A stretch of 64,000 nt of DNA from Desulfobacteraceae bacterium (GCA_014237465.1 JABZFM010000008.1:1-64000); one strand, 5' to 3'. Shown: positions 25,709-34,940, counted from the stretch's first letter. Made by a program: numbers and translations. The notes: generated by a model from the letters alone, not told the origin.

Positions 25709-26222
25709 TTTGCCCATTTACTGCGTTAAAAAGCATTCGCAGTAGGCGAGCTACGGCTTCATCCTTTTGCGCCTTGCAAATGAACAAATCAAACTCAGAA
25801 AATGCAAAAAGCTGATACATCCTTTTGCAGTGTTATTCCGGGATCACGGTAGCGGAGCTACAGCTTCACCCGGAAAGCCTTGCAAAAAAAAAAGAATCAG
25901 GAACGGGATATGTTGTGAAGTTCTCCGCGACATGACGGGTGTATTATTAATGGATTCGTAAAAAGCTATATGACGCCGCTACGCGCCTCTGTATCAAAAA
26001 ATAACTTCTATAGAAGGCTGGGTTTCTTACCCGGCGCCAAAATTTGCAAATTGACATGTCCCATTTGTCGGGAAAGAATCCCGACCTACGATTAATTTTG
26101 TATTATCGTCATTATGAAGTTATTTGGGAGTCAAAAAACGGCTGTTTAGTGACTTTTGTTATAAATAAATTCAATCGGTTAAAGCCAATACTTTCAAAAT
26201 TCGGCTTTTTATGGAGATATCA
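25709..26222 (+). other. 500-bp gap inside the efflux operon holding a dispersed repeat
   Basis: No credible gene. It contains TTCATCCTTTTGCGCCTTGC near 25759, part of a repeat style also seen around 31850 and 59440, and short inverted segments. The gap separates adaptor and pump genes, which are normally adjacent, so an insertion into the operon is likely. Confidence 0.45.
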
Positions 26223-29200
26223 ATGTTAAATAAAATAATCTGCTGGTCATTGGAAAACCGGCTGACAGTTATTGTTCTGGCCATTCTGGTCATTGTTGCC
26301 GGAAGTTATTCTTTTTTAAATATGGAGATGGATGCGTTTCCGGACACGACCCCGGTGCAGGTGCAGATAAACACCGTGGCGCCCAGTCTGTCGGCGCTGG
26401 AAGTGGAACAGCTGATCACGCTTCCCGTGGAACAGTCCATTTCCGGCCTGTTGGGCCTGGAAAATGTGCGGTCTGTTTCCAAGCTGGGCCTGTCCCAGGT
26501 CACGGCGCTGTTTGAGGACGGCACGGACATTTATTTTGCCCGCCAGCTGGTCATGGAACGGCTCCAGACCATTGAACTTTCTCCCGGCATTGCCCGACCG
26601 GAAATGGGCCCGGTGGCCACCGGGCTGGGCGAAGTCTATCATTACCTGGTGACCGGCCAGGGGAAAACCCTGGAGGAACTGACTACGTATCATGACTGGG
26701 TTGTCAAAACCCGGCTGCGGTCGGTTCCCGGTGTGGCGGAAGTCAATACGTGGGGCGGGGAAAAGCGCCAGTATCATGTGCGGGTAGCCCCCATGCGGAT
26801 GGTGAAATATGGGCTGACCATGGATGAGATTATTGACGCCCTTCAAAATAACAACCTGACCGTGGGCGGGGGCTACACGGTTTCCGGCGGTGAAATGCAT
26901 GCGGTCAGGGGGATTGGCCTGACAACGACCATAACTGAAGTGGGAAATATCGTGATCGGCGCATATAACGGTGCGGCAGTCCGCATCCAGGATATCGGTG
27001 AAGTGAAGATCGGCCATGAAATCCGCCGGGGTGCCGTCACTGCCCACGGTGGAGGAGAGGTGGTGCTGGGCCTGGGATTCATGCTCATGGGGTCCAACTC
27101 CTATGATGTGACTGAAAAATTGAAAGCCGAAATGGATGATATCAAAAAAAATCTTCCGGACGGCATTTCCATTGAAACGGTGTACGACCGCACCGAACTC
27201 GTGGGCCAGGTCATGAAAACCGTTCGCGCCAACCTGATGGAGGGCGCGCTCCTGGTTATTTCGGTCCTGTTTATTTTTCTGGGGAATCTGCGCGCCGGCC
27301 TGATTGTGGCCTGCGCCATCCCCCTTTCCATGATGTTCGCGTTCAACATGATGATGAAAGCGGGAATCGCGGGCAGCCTGATGAGCCTTGGCGCCATTGA
27401 CTTCGGGCTGATCGTGGACAGTTCGGTGATTATGGTGGAAAACAGTGTGCGGCACCTGGCCCAAAACACGCAGAACCGATCAGTTGTGGACGTGGTGAAA
27501 GACGCTTCTCTGGAAGTCAGAAAACCCACCATGTTCGGTGAACTGATTATCATGGTCGTATTTATTCCCATCCTGGTTCTTGAAGGGGTGGAAGGCCGCC
27601 TTTTTAAGCCCATGGCCCTGACGATGATTTTTGCCCTGGCCGCGTCCATGATACTTTCGCTGACATTAATACCGGTTTTGTCCAGCTATCTGCTACCGAA
27701 AAAAATAAGTCAGCAATCGGATATGGTTGGCCGGGCGTTAAAACGCATCTATCAGCCCCTTCTTCGCCGGGTGCTTCGGCTAAAGTGGATGGTGGTGGCG
27801 CTGGTGCTGATTCTTTTAACCGGCAGCAGTTGGGTGGCGTCTAAGATCGGGTGGGAATTTATTCCAAAGCTTTCGGAGATGTCCCTGGTCATTAATACGG
27901 TTCGCCTGGCCGGTGTTTCCTTAGATGAATCCATCCGTTACGGCAGTCGGATTGAAAAACTGATTTTGGAAAAATATCCGGACGAGGTGGGCCGTGTCTG
28001 GACACGAACCGGCACCGCTGAAGTGGCCACCGATCCGATGGGGATGGAGGTATCTGATATTTTTATCTCTTTAAAGCCAAGGTCTGAGTGGAAACGTGCC
28101 GCAAGCCAGGGGGAACTCACGGAACTCATAAGAAGCGAACTGTCCGTGCTGCCCGGCATGAAAATGATTTTTACCCAACCCATTGAAATGCGGGTTAATG
28201 AAATGATCGCCGGAATCCGGGCGGATTTGGGGATTAAAATTTTCGGGGACGATCTTGAACTCTTAAAGGCGAAAGCCGTGGAAGTGGAGCAGGTGTTAAA
28301 ATCCATATCCGGCGCTGAAGATCTTTACACAGAGCAGGTGACGGGTCAGCCGGTCCTGGAATTTACCATTGACCAGCAGGCATTGTCCCGCTACGGCATT
28401 GCCGCAAAAGACGTGCTGGCTTTTGTGGAAGCTTTGGGCGGCAGAAAAGTGGGTGAGATTATTGACAATGAAAAGCGGTTTGATTTGATGGTCCGCCTTC
28501 CCGAGAAATTTCGTCAAGATCACGAACTGCTAGCCGGCCTTTTAATATTCGCGCCGGATGGGAAAAAGCTGCCATTGTCGTCGGTGGTCAAAATCCGTGA
28601 AGTCAGCGGGCCTTCGACGATTTTTCGGGAATGGCAGAAACGAAGAATCGTTGTTCAATGCAATGTCGGCGGTCGGGATCTGGACGGATTTGTCCGCGAG
28701 GCCCGGCAGCGGATAGAAGCCGATGTGAAACTCCCCAAAGGATTTCATATTGACTATGGCGGCCAGTTTGAACACCTTCAGCGGGCCAGAAAGCGCCTGA
28801 TGATTGCCGGCCCCCTTTCCCTGTTTTTGATTTTATTCTTTTTGCACCTTAGTACCGGTTCGATACGGAATTCCCTGATTATTTTTACCGGCGCCCCGTT
28901 TGCCTGTGTGGGAGGAATCGCGGCGTTGTGGCTGCGGGGAATGCCGTTTACCATTTCAGCCGCCATCGGATTTATCGCCGTTTGCGGGGTGGCTGTTCTA
29001 AACGGCCTGGTGATGGTGGCAACCTTTGAACAAAACAGGGAAAACCCTGGTGAAAAAAAGATGGATCATTATACCGCCATCATGGAAGGCGCTTTGCAAC
29101 GAATCCGGCCGGTGTTGATGACCGCGCTGGTCGCCGCCCTGGGCTTTATTCCCATGGCGTTTAATACCGGTGTCGGTGCCGAGGTCCAGCGGCCGCTGGC

Positions 29201-29306
29201 CACGGTCGTTATCGGCGGTGTGTTTTCAGATACCTGCCTCACGCTCCTGGCCTTACCGGTGCTGTATGCGTTGTTTGGAAAAGGTAAAAAGACAGTTTCA
29301 AATTGA
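26223..29306 (+). CDS. Heavy-metal RND efflux pump (CzcA/CusA family)
   Basis: 1027 aa from the ATG at 26223, which has GGAG 6 nt upstream; an in-frame ATG at 26211 is less likely. The protein has the duplicated RND layout of 12 membrane helices and two large periplasmic loops. The proton-relay helix in the first half reads AIDFGLIVDSSVIMVENSV, the D-F-G-x3-D form typical of the Zn/Co/Cd-type (HME-RND) pumps and not of the Cu/Ag form. The N-terminus DAFPDTTPVQVQI is the family hallmark. It pairs with the upstream adaptor; no outer-membrane channel gene (CzcC/TolC) lies in the cluster, so one must be supplied from elsewhere. Confidence 0.93.
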   Translation: MLNKIICWSLENRLTVIVLAILVIVAGSYSFLNMEMDAFPDTTPVQVQINTVAPSLSALEVEQLITLPVEQSISGLLGLENVRSVSKLGLSQVTALFEDGTDIYFARQLVMERLQTIELSPGIARPEMGPVATGLGEVYHYLVTGQGKTLEELTTYHDWVVKTRLRSVPGVAEVNTWGGEKRQYHVRVAPMRMVKYGLTMDEIIDALQNNNLTVGGGYTVSGGEMHAVRGIGLTTTITEVGNIVIGAYNGAAVRIQDIGEVKIGHEIRRGAVTAHGGGEVVLGLGFMLMGSNSYDVTEKLKAEMDDIKKNLPDGISIETVYDRTELVGQVMKTVRANLMEGALLVISVLFIFLGNLRAGLIVACAIPLSMMFAFNMMMKAGIAGSLMSLGAIDFGLIVDSSVIMVENSVRHLAQNTQNRSVVDVVKDASLEVRKPTMFGELIIMVVFIPILVLEGVEGRLFKPMALTMIFALAASMILSLTLIPVLSSYLLPKKISQQSDMVGRALKRIYQPLLRRVLRLKWMVVALVLILLTGSSWVASKIGWEFIPKLSEMSLVINTVRLAGVSLDESIRYGSRIEKLILEKYPDEVGRVWTRTGTAEVATDPMGMEVSDIFISLKPRSEWKRAASQGELTELIRSELSVLPGMKMIFTQPIEMRVNEMIAGIRADLGIKIFGDDLELLKAKAVEVEQVLKSISGAEDLYTEQVTGQPVLEFTIDQQALSRYGIAAKDVLAFVEALGGRKVGEIIDNEKRFDLMVRLPEKFRQDHELLAGLLIFAPDGKKLPLSSVVKIREVSGPSTIFREWQKRRIVVQCNVGGRDLDGFVREARQRIEADVKLPKGFHIDYGGQFEHLQRARKRLMIAGPLSLFLILFFLHLSTGSIRNSLIIFTGAPFACVGGIAALWLRGMPFTISAAIGFIAVCGVAVLNGLVMVATFEQNRENPGEKKMDHYTAIMEGALQRIRPVLMTALVAALGFIPMAFNTGVGAEVQRPLATVVIGGVFSDTCLTLLALPVLYALFGKGKKTVSN

Positions 29307-29664
29307 GGTTATCTTGCCGTCCGAATCTGACTTTTTGCCGGTTCATCAACTTTTATCCCTATGTGGCCTGATGTTCTAACCCATTTATATAATTGGTTAT
29401 TGTTTGAGATATCGGGATTCATGACCAAACAAGGTTGCAAGCTCTATGAGCAATTTTTCGGGTGTGCTCAATGCAGCCCGTTGCGCTAAAACCGTTTTGT
29501 ATATATACACTATATTTTCCTGCAAAATAAATCATTAAATTACAGCCGTTTTTTTCAGGAGACCAATTTTTTTTTACCATTAAACACCATTCGCATTCGC
29601 CATATAAAATAAATGATTTATATTAATGATATGATCAATATTTTGAATAAAAGGAGGCATCATT
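29307..29664. other. Intergenic region with no gene, probable usp promoter
   Basis: No ORF of interest. The last 100 bp are very AT-rich and lead to an AAAGGAGG ribosome-binding site at the universal stress protein gene, so its promoter is likely here. No terminator hairpin was recognised after the pump gene. Confidence 0.4.
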
Positions 29665-30126
29665 ATGAAAGTAAATAAAATCCTCTGGCCGACCGATTTT
29701 TCAAACAGTGCTGAGAGCGCTTTGCCGTATATCCAGTCATTAACCGAAAAATACGGGGCTGATATACATGTTCTCCATGTAGTTGAAGATATTGCACATC
29801 ATGAGTCCTGGTATGGGGAGTTCGGGAAGAAACGGGTGGAAGAACTGATGGAATGGACCCACAGAAAAGCCAAAAAACATCTGGAGCAGATTTGCGAAAA
29901 ATACATGGATGGCTGTCCCTTGTATTTCAGGCATATTGCCGTGGGGGATCCGGCACAGGAAATTTTGAAAATGATTGATACGGAAAAAGTGGATCTGGTG
30001 GTGATGGCCAGCCATGGCGAAAAGGGGAATTTCCGTTTCGGCAGTGTTGCGGAAAAGGTTGTCAAAAATTCTCCGGTTCCGGTAACCACCATTCCGATAG
30101 CTTCGAAAAAGTCGGGGGGTTCATGA
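29665..30126 (+). CDS. Universal stress protein (UspA family)
   Basis: 153 aa. It starts KILWPTDFSNSAESALPYIQ with the Asp of the family's first strand, and ends with SHGEKGNFRFGSVAEKVVKN followed by SPVPVTTIP, close to the G-x2-G-x9-G-S/T nucleotide-binding motif of ATP-binding Usp proteins. These are cytoplasmic dimers induced by growth arrest and stress. A strong AAAGGAGG site precedes the ATG. Monocistronic by position; not obviously linked to the metal pump. Confidence 0.93.
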   Translation: MKVNKILWPTDFSNSAESALPYIQSLTEKYGADIHVLHVVEDIAHHESWYGEFGKKRVEELMEWTHRKAKKHLEQICEKYMDGCPLYFRHIAVGDPAQEILKMIDTEKVDLVVMASHGEKGNFRFGSVAEKVVKNSPVPVTTIPIASKKSGGS

Positions 30127-30819
30127 TGCAATAAAAAAGAAGGGCGCGTCTTAGATGCTGCAGCTTGAGCAACGGTCCATCCGCGCCCCTCAGGGGGATA
30201 AGCAGATTTAACTTATTGACAGCCTCGGAACTATTGCATGTTGAACAACCATAAACCAGAATTCGTACTCCCGCCAAGGGTTTCTAACTCCACGAACCAT
30301 TTGGACTTCGTCTTTACCCCTGGTGCTCTTATAATGGGTACCCCTAGGGGGAAATAGATTCTGCTTCCAGGTGCATTCTTTCCACCAATAATGCGACAAC
30401 CATTTTACCATAAAGCCATGCAATACAACTTTCCGGATTGTATTTCGGTAAACATATTAGATAGAAACTTTATCTGACTATGACTCAAGCGCAGACCTGG
30501 TCCAAAAATGAGGTAATCTTGACGGGATGTTGCCCCAACCATACGATCGAAGCGCCTGAACGGGAGTTCTTCCTGCTTGCACGATTTAGTTTGTACAATT
30601 TGTCAACAACGGAACATAACCCATTGAAAATTTATTGTTGTTTTTGTCTTAAACATATGCTAATTAGGCCGACTATAATAATTTTGCTTAAAAGTTTTTC
30701 TGATTTAGGGGGAACTTTTCATTATTTGTCAATTCAACATGCCCCATGATACCTTAAGAGTCAAGAGCAGACCCCACGATCCTCTTCCTAAAACGCAGCC
30801 GTATAGCCTAAAATATTTC
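30127..30819. other. 700-bp region without a recognisable gene
   Basis: It contains a GGGCGCG/CGCGCCC inverted repeat (30142-30148 and 30182-30188) just after the stress-protein gene. A minus-strand frame around 30240-30420 contains WFVELETLGGSTNSGLWLFN but lacks a start and a family and is broken by frame changes, so it is probably a decayed gene. GCAGACCCCA at about 30770 is a variant of the dispersed GGGGTC motif. Confidence 0.4.
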
Positions 30820-30847
30820 TTGACAACCGGTCCATATATAGTATCAT
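30820..30847 (+). promoter_or_regulatory. Promoter of the Phd/ParE module
   Basis: TTGACA (30820-30825), a 16-bp spacer, and TATCAT (30842-30847), 20 bp before the antitoxin start, with a GGAGGTG ribosome-binding site between. Confidence 0.6.
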
Positions 30848-30867
30848 ATTCAGACTGGAGGTGAAAA

Positions 30868-31146
30868 ATGCATATTACAAGTGATATAAAGCCGGTTACA
30901 TACTTAAAATCAAAAGCAGCCGATTTATTAAATCAAATAAATGATACCCATCGTCCTGTTATTATAACCCAAAACGGTGAACCGCGCGCTGTTCTTCAAG
31001 ACCCCGAAAGTTATGAGAATATGCGCAATGCAATCGGAATATTAAAGGCTCTTTCCCAAGGCGAATCAGATATTAAAAATGGAAAAATCAAATCTCAAGA
31101 GGAAGTATTTAAAAAAATAGAAAGCTCACTGAAAGGTAAGCTTTAA
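30868..31146 (+). CDS. Phd/YefM-family antitoxin
   Basis: 92 aa. The N-terminal part KPVTYLKSKAADLLNQI then RPVIITQNGEPRAVLQDPES is the Phd/YefM DNA-binding and dimer fold. The C-terminal tail is charged and probably disordered until it binds the toxin. It represses its own promoter with the toxin as co-repressor in known family members. The ATG of the toxin gene shares its A with this gene's TAA stop, so translation is coupled. Confidence 0.9.
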   Translation: MHITSDIKPVTYLKSKAADLLNQINDTHRPVIITQNGEPRAVLQDPESYENMRNAIGILKALSQGESDIKNGKIKSQEEVFKKIESSLKGKL

Positions 31147-31478
31147 TGAATCGAATTTATGAAGTTGTATGGGCTCGTGTTGCAGAAAATGATTTAAAAG
31201 AGATAATTGATTATATCGCAATTGATAGCCCAGCAAATGCGTTAAAAATTTTTCAAAAAATCAAAAAAAAAGCATCAAGTCTATATACTATGCCAGAAAG
31301 ATGCCGCATAGTTCCAGAGCTTAAAGACCAGGGTATTATGCAGTATCGAGAATTAATTGTACCACCCTGGAGGATTATTTTCAGAATAGCAGAAATAAAA
31401 GTTTACGTTTTATCTGTTCTGGATTCAAGACGAAACATCGAGGATATTCTATTAAAAAGACTAATTGATATTAAATAA
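31146..31478 (+). CDS. RelE/ParE-family toxin
   Basis: 110 aa. YEVVWARVAENDLKEIIDYI then NALKIFQKIKKKASSLYTMP and YRELIVPPWRIIFRIAEIKV fit the RelE/ParE beta-sheet fold. The conserved Arg in WRIIFRI and the closing VLDSRRNIEDIL are usual for the ParE branch. It may inhibit gyrase or cleave mRNA; the branch cannot be settled by eye. It overlaps the antitoxin stop by one base. Confidence 0.88.
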   Translation: MNRIYEVVWARVAENDLKEIIDYIAIDSPANALKIFQKIKKKASSLYTMPERCRIVPELKDQGIMQYRELIVPPWRIIFRIAEIKVYVLSVLDSRRNIEDILLKRLIDIK

Positions 31479-31995
31479 CATAACTGCGAACAAAGCCTTT
31501 GTGAGGACGGCTAAAAGCCGGGCTTTTATGTAAGACTTTGGTTTAATGAATTAATGAACTCTATTAAATATGTTTTTCGTTAAACTCGTCGCCTATTTTC
31601 CGATCATGCACGCGCATGATGAAACAATGATGAAGGCAAAATGAAAAATTGATGAAAAAACGACACCTAACACCAAAACTCCTTAAAAGCAAAAAAAGGT
31701 ATTTAAAAGAAGCGTTAACGCTTCCTAACATGCCGTCATTTATGTATTTAATAAGTTATTTAGTTACTTAAAGACGTTCCCATCTTTCCCATCTTTCCCA
31801 TCTTTCCGTACAAGGTGCGCGAATCGCGAAGAATGAGTCGTACTTATTGTACGTCGCAATGAAGAGAGATGAAGCGCAACTTGTATGGCGGTGAAAATAT
31901 AATTCCGTCCATTCTTTGCTTGTGACATAGTCATATCCTGCGCCTTAAATCTGCGACAAACTCGGCATGGGAGAAATACAGGAAAAAATTATTGA
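31479..31995. other. Repeat-rich 500-bp intergenic region
   Basis: No gene. It contains an inverted repeat ATCATGC/GCATGAT (31603-31620), a perfect 16-bp palindrome GAAGCGTTAACGCTTC (31709-31724), three exact tandem copies of CCCATCTTT (31779-31805), and a segment (31806-31895) with the TTGCGCTTCATC/GCGCACCTTG style, on the minus strand, of a dispersed repeat also found near 59440. Confidence 0.5.
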
Positions 31996-32038
31996 TTTTC
32001 TCCAGAAAGTATGGAAATATCATACTTTCTGGAGAAAA
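31996..32038. promoter_or_regulatory. Perfect 18-bp inverted repeat, AbiE operator
   Basis: TTTTCTCCAGAAAGTATG (31996-32013) and its exact reverse complement (32021-32038) are separated by 7 bp. The right arm carries the GGAG ribosome-binding site of the antitoxin gene at 32041. AbiEi antitoxins bind inverted repeats upstream of their gene to autoregulate, so this is almost surely that operator. Confidence 0.8.
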
Positions 32039-32040
32039 AT

Positions 32041-32652
32041 ATGAAGAAGGATGAAAAAAATATATACCTTGATTATATTTATCTGATGGATTCCCTGAAG
32101 GAGTATGCATCGCCAAAATCAAAACTCACGCAGATGATAAAATCCGGAGAGGTTATTAAGGTAAAAAGGGGCCTGTATTTACCCGGGGGCGGCTCATGGT
32201 ATTCCCAGAAAACCCTGGCCAATAAATTATACGGCCCATCCTATCTTTCGTTTGAATATGCCCTATCCCATTATAATCTGATCCCGGAAAAGGTTCAGGC
32301 TCTGACTTCCGCAAGTTATAATAAAAATAAAAACAAACAGTTCAAGACACCGGTGGGGTTTTTTATTTATCGATATACAAATCCCGCCGTCTATCCATAT
32401 GGCATTGTCAGGATGGAAGAAGACGGGTCTCCTTTCCTGATTGCCACCCGGGAAAAAGCAATTTGCGATACACTTTCAAAGATCAGAGGCATCGGTTCCA
32501 TCAAACAACTTGAGGCGCTGCTTTTTGATGATTTAAGAATCGATAAAAATGAGCTGGCAAGGCTTGATACAGCAGAAGTAAATTTTCTGGCAGGAATTTA
32601 TGGGAAAAAAATTATCAGCTTGGTCAGCGAATATATGAAAAGAGGAGGATGA
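32041..32652 (+). CDS. abiEi: AbiEi-family antitoxin/transcriptional autoregulator
   Basis: 203 aa from the ATG at 32041, with GGAG 7 nt upstream; the in-frame ATG at 32011 lies inside the inverted-repeat operator and is rejected. The winged-helix N-terminus (SKLTQMIKSGEVIKVKRGLY) matches the AbiEi antitoxin domain, followed by the C-terminal domain GPSYLSFEYALSHYNLIPEK and TREKAICDTLSK. It neutralises the nucleotidyltransferase toxin encoded next and represses the operon. The stop TGA overlaps the toxin's ATG (ATGA). Confidence 0.9.
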   Translation: MKKDEKNIYLDYIYLMDSLKEYASPKSKLTQMIKSGEVIKVKRGLYLPGGGSWYSQKTLANKLYGPSYLSFEYALSHYNLIPEKVQALTSASYNKNKNKQFKTPVGFFIYRYTNPAVYPYGIVRMEEDGSPFLIATREKAICDTLSKIRGIGSIKQLEALLFDDLRIDKNELARLDTAEVNFLAGIYGKKIISLVSEYMKRGG

Positions 32653-33542
32653 TATCTTTGCACAGCGCTATTGAACAGATGCTTGACAGCTATCATTTAA
32701 AAACTCCTGATGATTATAAACACGCGTTAAAAGAAATCATACAGGAAATTGCGCTGTTAGGATTATCGCGGTCAAATTTTTTTGACAGCGCCGCTTTTTA
32801 CGGGGGAACCGCTTTGCGGATTTTTTACGGGCTTGACCGGTTTTCAGAAGACCTGGATTTTTCATTGCTTGAAAAAAACAAAGGTTTTGACATTTCCGAT
32901 TATTGTACGGCGATCCGCAATGAGCTGGGAGCATATGGTTTTGACATGACGGTTGAGAAAAAACAAAAAAAAGTGGAATCCAATATCGAATCCGCATTCA
33001 TTAAAGGAGAAACTTTGGTGCAATTGCTGAATATCAACGCCATGACCCCACCGATATCCGGTGTTCATAAAAATGAAATCTTAAAAATCAAGCTTGAGGT
33101 TGATGTGTTGCCGCCGTCCGGTGCTGAATTTGAAGTGAAATACAGTTTGAGGCCCATTCCATACAGTATCCGAATTTTTTCACTTTCCTCTTTATTCGCG
33201 GGAAAGCTTCATGCGGTGTTATGCAGGGGATGGGAAAGCGGGCGCATGAAGGGGCGAGATCTATATGATATGGTCTGGTATATATCTAACGCCACACCGG
33301 TGAATCTGGCCCACCTTGAAGAGCGCATGAAACAGACCGGGCACCTTGAAGACAACCAGGCGCTTTCCCGGGAAATGCTGCTTAACTTATTAAAAGTGAA
33401 GTTCAATTCAATGGATTTCAAACAGGCGAAAGCTGATATTATTCCCTTTATCAATGACCCCGCTGCCGTGGCCCCTTGGTCAAATGATTTTTTTAACTCC
33501 ATTTCAAAACGGATTTCCTGCGTGGAACCCGGGGCTGGATAG
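32649..33542 (+). CDS. abiEii: AbiEii-family nucleotidyltransferase toxin
   Basis: 297 aa. The nucleotidyltransferase signature is AFYGGTALRIFYGLDRFSED then LDFSLL: Gly-Gly at 52-53 and the acidic pair around Asp68/Asp70. A helical C-terminal region follows (FSLSSLFAGKLHAVLCRGWE, then GRDLYDMVWYIS). The family gives abortive-infection phage resistance in its type members, acting through NTP transfer to tRNA or other targets. ATGA overlap with abiEi ensures coupling. Confidence 0.92.
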   Translation: MISLHSAIEQMLDSYHLKTPDDYKHALKEIIQEIALLGLSRSNFFDSAAFYGGTALRIFYGLDRFSEDLDFSLLEKNKGFDISDYCTAIRNELGAYGFDMTVEKKQKKVESNIESAFIKGETLVQLLNINAMTPPISGVHKNEILKIKLEVDVLPPSGAEFEVKYSLRPIPYSIRIFSLSSLFAGKLHAVLCRGWESGRMKGRDLYDMVWYISNATPVNLAHLEERMKQTGHLEDNQALSREMLLNLLKVKFNSMDFKQAKADIIPFINDPAAVAPWSNDFFNSISKRISCVEPGAG

Positions 33543-33583
33543 ATTTAACCTGTATTTTTTTCGTAAAAAAATATGTGTCTTTT

Positions 33584-34126
33584 ATGCAGGTGATATGATC
33601 GATATGAAAAATTTATTTTTTGATGCCCTTGAAATTAAATCAACAGATAATCTGGCGCTGCATCGATTTGCACGTGCTGTTGGAATACCGGTGGACAGGC
33701 TCAGGTATTATAATAAATGCAATAAAAAAACGAAATGGATCCAATGAGCTTTCAATTAAACTGATGGATCGTATTATTGAGATGGCATCGGACGAGGGAG
33801 ATATTGTTTTTGACCCGTTTGGCGGGTCCGGTACGACCTATGCGGTATCGGAAATAAAGAATCGCCAATGGGTCGGCATTGAGATTGGTCCTGTTGATGA
33901 TATTGTGAATCGCTTTGAAAATATCGATGATGATGATGCCTACCTGAATAAAATAAGAAAAAATATTAATTGTTTAATTACAAAGGAAGGCTTGAAACGA
34001 AGGATCGAGAATAGATGGTGGACACCGGATTCGGTAAGAAAAAAAATCAAATAAAAATATAATCCGGGGGATGCCTTAATGCCTTAATGAATAAATGATG
34101 AAATCTTTCAATCCGCTTGTAGCATA
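33584..34126 (+). pseudogene. Internally deleted copy of the beta-class DNA methyltransferase
   Basis: This is a second copy, inverted relative to the intact gene at 5812-7011. Homology runs from about 7022 to 5749 of the intact copy, including some 20 bp upstream and 60 bp downstream. The coding remnant (33595-34054) keeps residues 1-44 and about 292-399 but lacks 740 bp between them, which also shifts the frame: the first part reads into a stop after NKCNKKTKWIQ. The lost part contains the DPPF motif, so it cannot be active. The joint falls at an ATAAAA shared by both deletion ends. An 8-bp CCTTAATG duplication lies after the stop. Confidence 0.92.
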
Positions 34127-34144
34127 TATCTTTTCATGATGTCA

Positions 34145-34194
34145 TGAATTGTGAATTATTTCAGTCGTATTTTTATGCTTTAATTCACAATTCA
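34145..34194. terminator. 14-bp hairpin between methyltransferase remnant and enoyl-CoA hydratase
   Basis: TGAATTGTGAATTA (34145-34158) pairs perfectly with TAATTCACAATTCA (34181-34194) around a 22-nt loop. It lies past the 3' end of the minus-strand hydratase gene and could terminate transcription from it, though no long T-run follows on that strand. Confidence 0.4.
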
Positions 34195-34226
34195 AGCTTT
34201 GATACTTAAGGCTTTCTTTGATAAAA

Positions 34227-34940
34227 TCATTTTTTTATCAAAAGATCTTTAAATGCTTTGTCATGCTCAATGGCAAACGATTCTTCGAATCCAAGGCCTG
34301 AATTTCCCGCAATATACCCTTTTGTATATTGAAGGGTGGCAAGGGGGGCTTCAAGGATAATCTTCGCTATTTGAATGGCCCGATCCATTAAGTTCCCATC
34401 ACCTGCTATTTCACTCACAAGCCCGATGCGACGCGCGTCATTCGCATCAATCCTTCTTCCGGTCAGGCAAAGGTCCCGTGCCAACCCTTCACCCACAATC
34501 CACCGAAGGGGTGTAAAAAGAGGCGGTGCTCCGAATTTGATTTCAGGGTGTCCGAAAAGAGATGATTCAGAACAGATTCTCAAATCACAAAGGGTTGCAA
34601 GGTCAAACCCGCCACCCAATGCCGGACCGTTTACCGCGGCAATGGTCGGCTTTGAAAAATTCCAGACATCCCGGTGGTATCTGGCAGATGAATTAAACAC
34701 ATCTTCCATAAGCTCCGGCCGGCTGAATTCTTTTAAGTCAAATCCTGCGGTAAATGTTGTCCCGGAACCGGTAATGATCACAACACCCACTTCCGGTGAG
34801 TTCTCCCAGGATTTCAAGCATTCGGATACTTCCTGCCTCAATTGAATTGAGAGAGCATTCCGCTTATCCGGCCGATTTAAGGTAAGTATGCCTACTTTTT
34901 CATTGTTTACCTCAGTCTGTATAGTCTGAAATGTCATCAT
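34227..34940 (-). CDS. Enoyl-CoA hydratase/isomerase family protein
   Basis: 237 aa, the crotonase fold. Oxyanion-hole strands are TFTAGFDLKE and GPALGGGFDLATLCDLRI, and the catalytic-type Glu is kept in FGHPEIKFGAPP. It should hydrate or isomerise an enoyl-CoA in the cytoplasm. It lies 24 bp downstream of the acyl-CoA dehydrogenase-like gene on the same strand and shares its MarR-controlled promoter. At 237 aa it is slightly shorter than the usual 255-260 aa, mainly at the C-terminus. Confidence 0.9.
   Translation of the reverse strand: MMTFQTIQTEVNNEKVGILTLNRPDKRNALSIQLRQEVSECLKSWENSPEVGVVIITGSGTTFTAGFDLKEFSRPELMEDVFNSSARYHRDVWNFSKPTIAAVNGPALGGGFDLATLCDLRICSESSLFGHPEIKFGAPPLFTPLRWIVGEGLARDLCLTGRRIDANDARRIGLVSEIAGDGNLMDRAIQIAKIILEAPLATLQYTKGYIAGNSGLGFEESFAIEHDKAFKDLLIKK

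Noticed and set aside
26316-27464. A 382-aa minus-strand frame within the RND pump gene
   Set aside because: Pump motifs on the plus strand are unambiguous; the antisense frame is His/Gln-rich with no domain.
30208-30423. Minus-strand frame of 71 aa after the stress-protein gene
   Set aside because: No ribosome-binding site or family; frames change every few dozen codons, so it is not counted as a gene.
31779-31805. Three tandem 9-bp repeats as a possible CRISPR array
   Set aside because: There are no spacers, the unit is far too short, and no cas gene is in the window.
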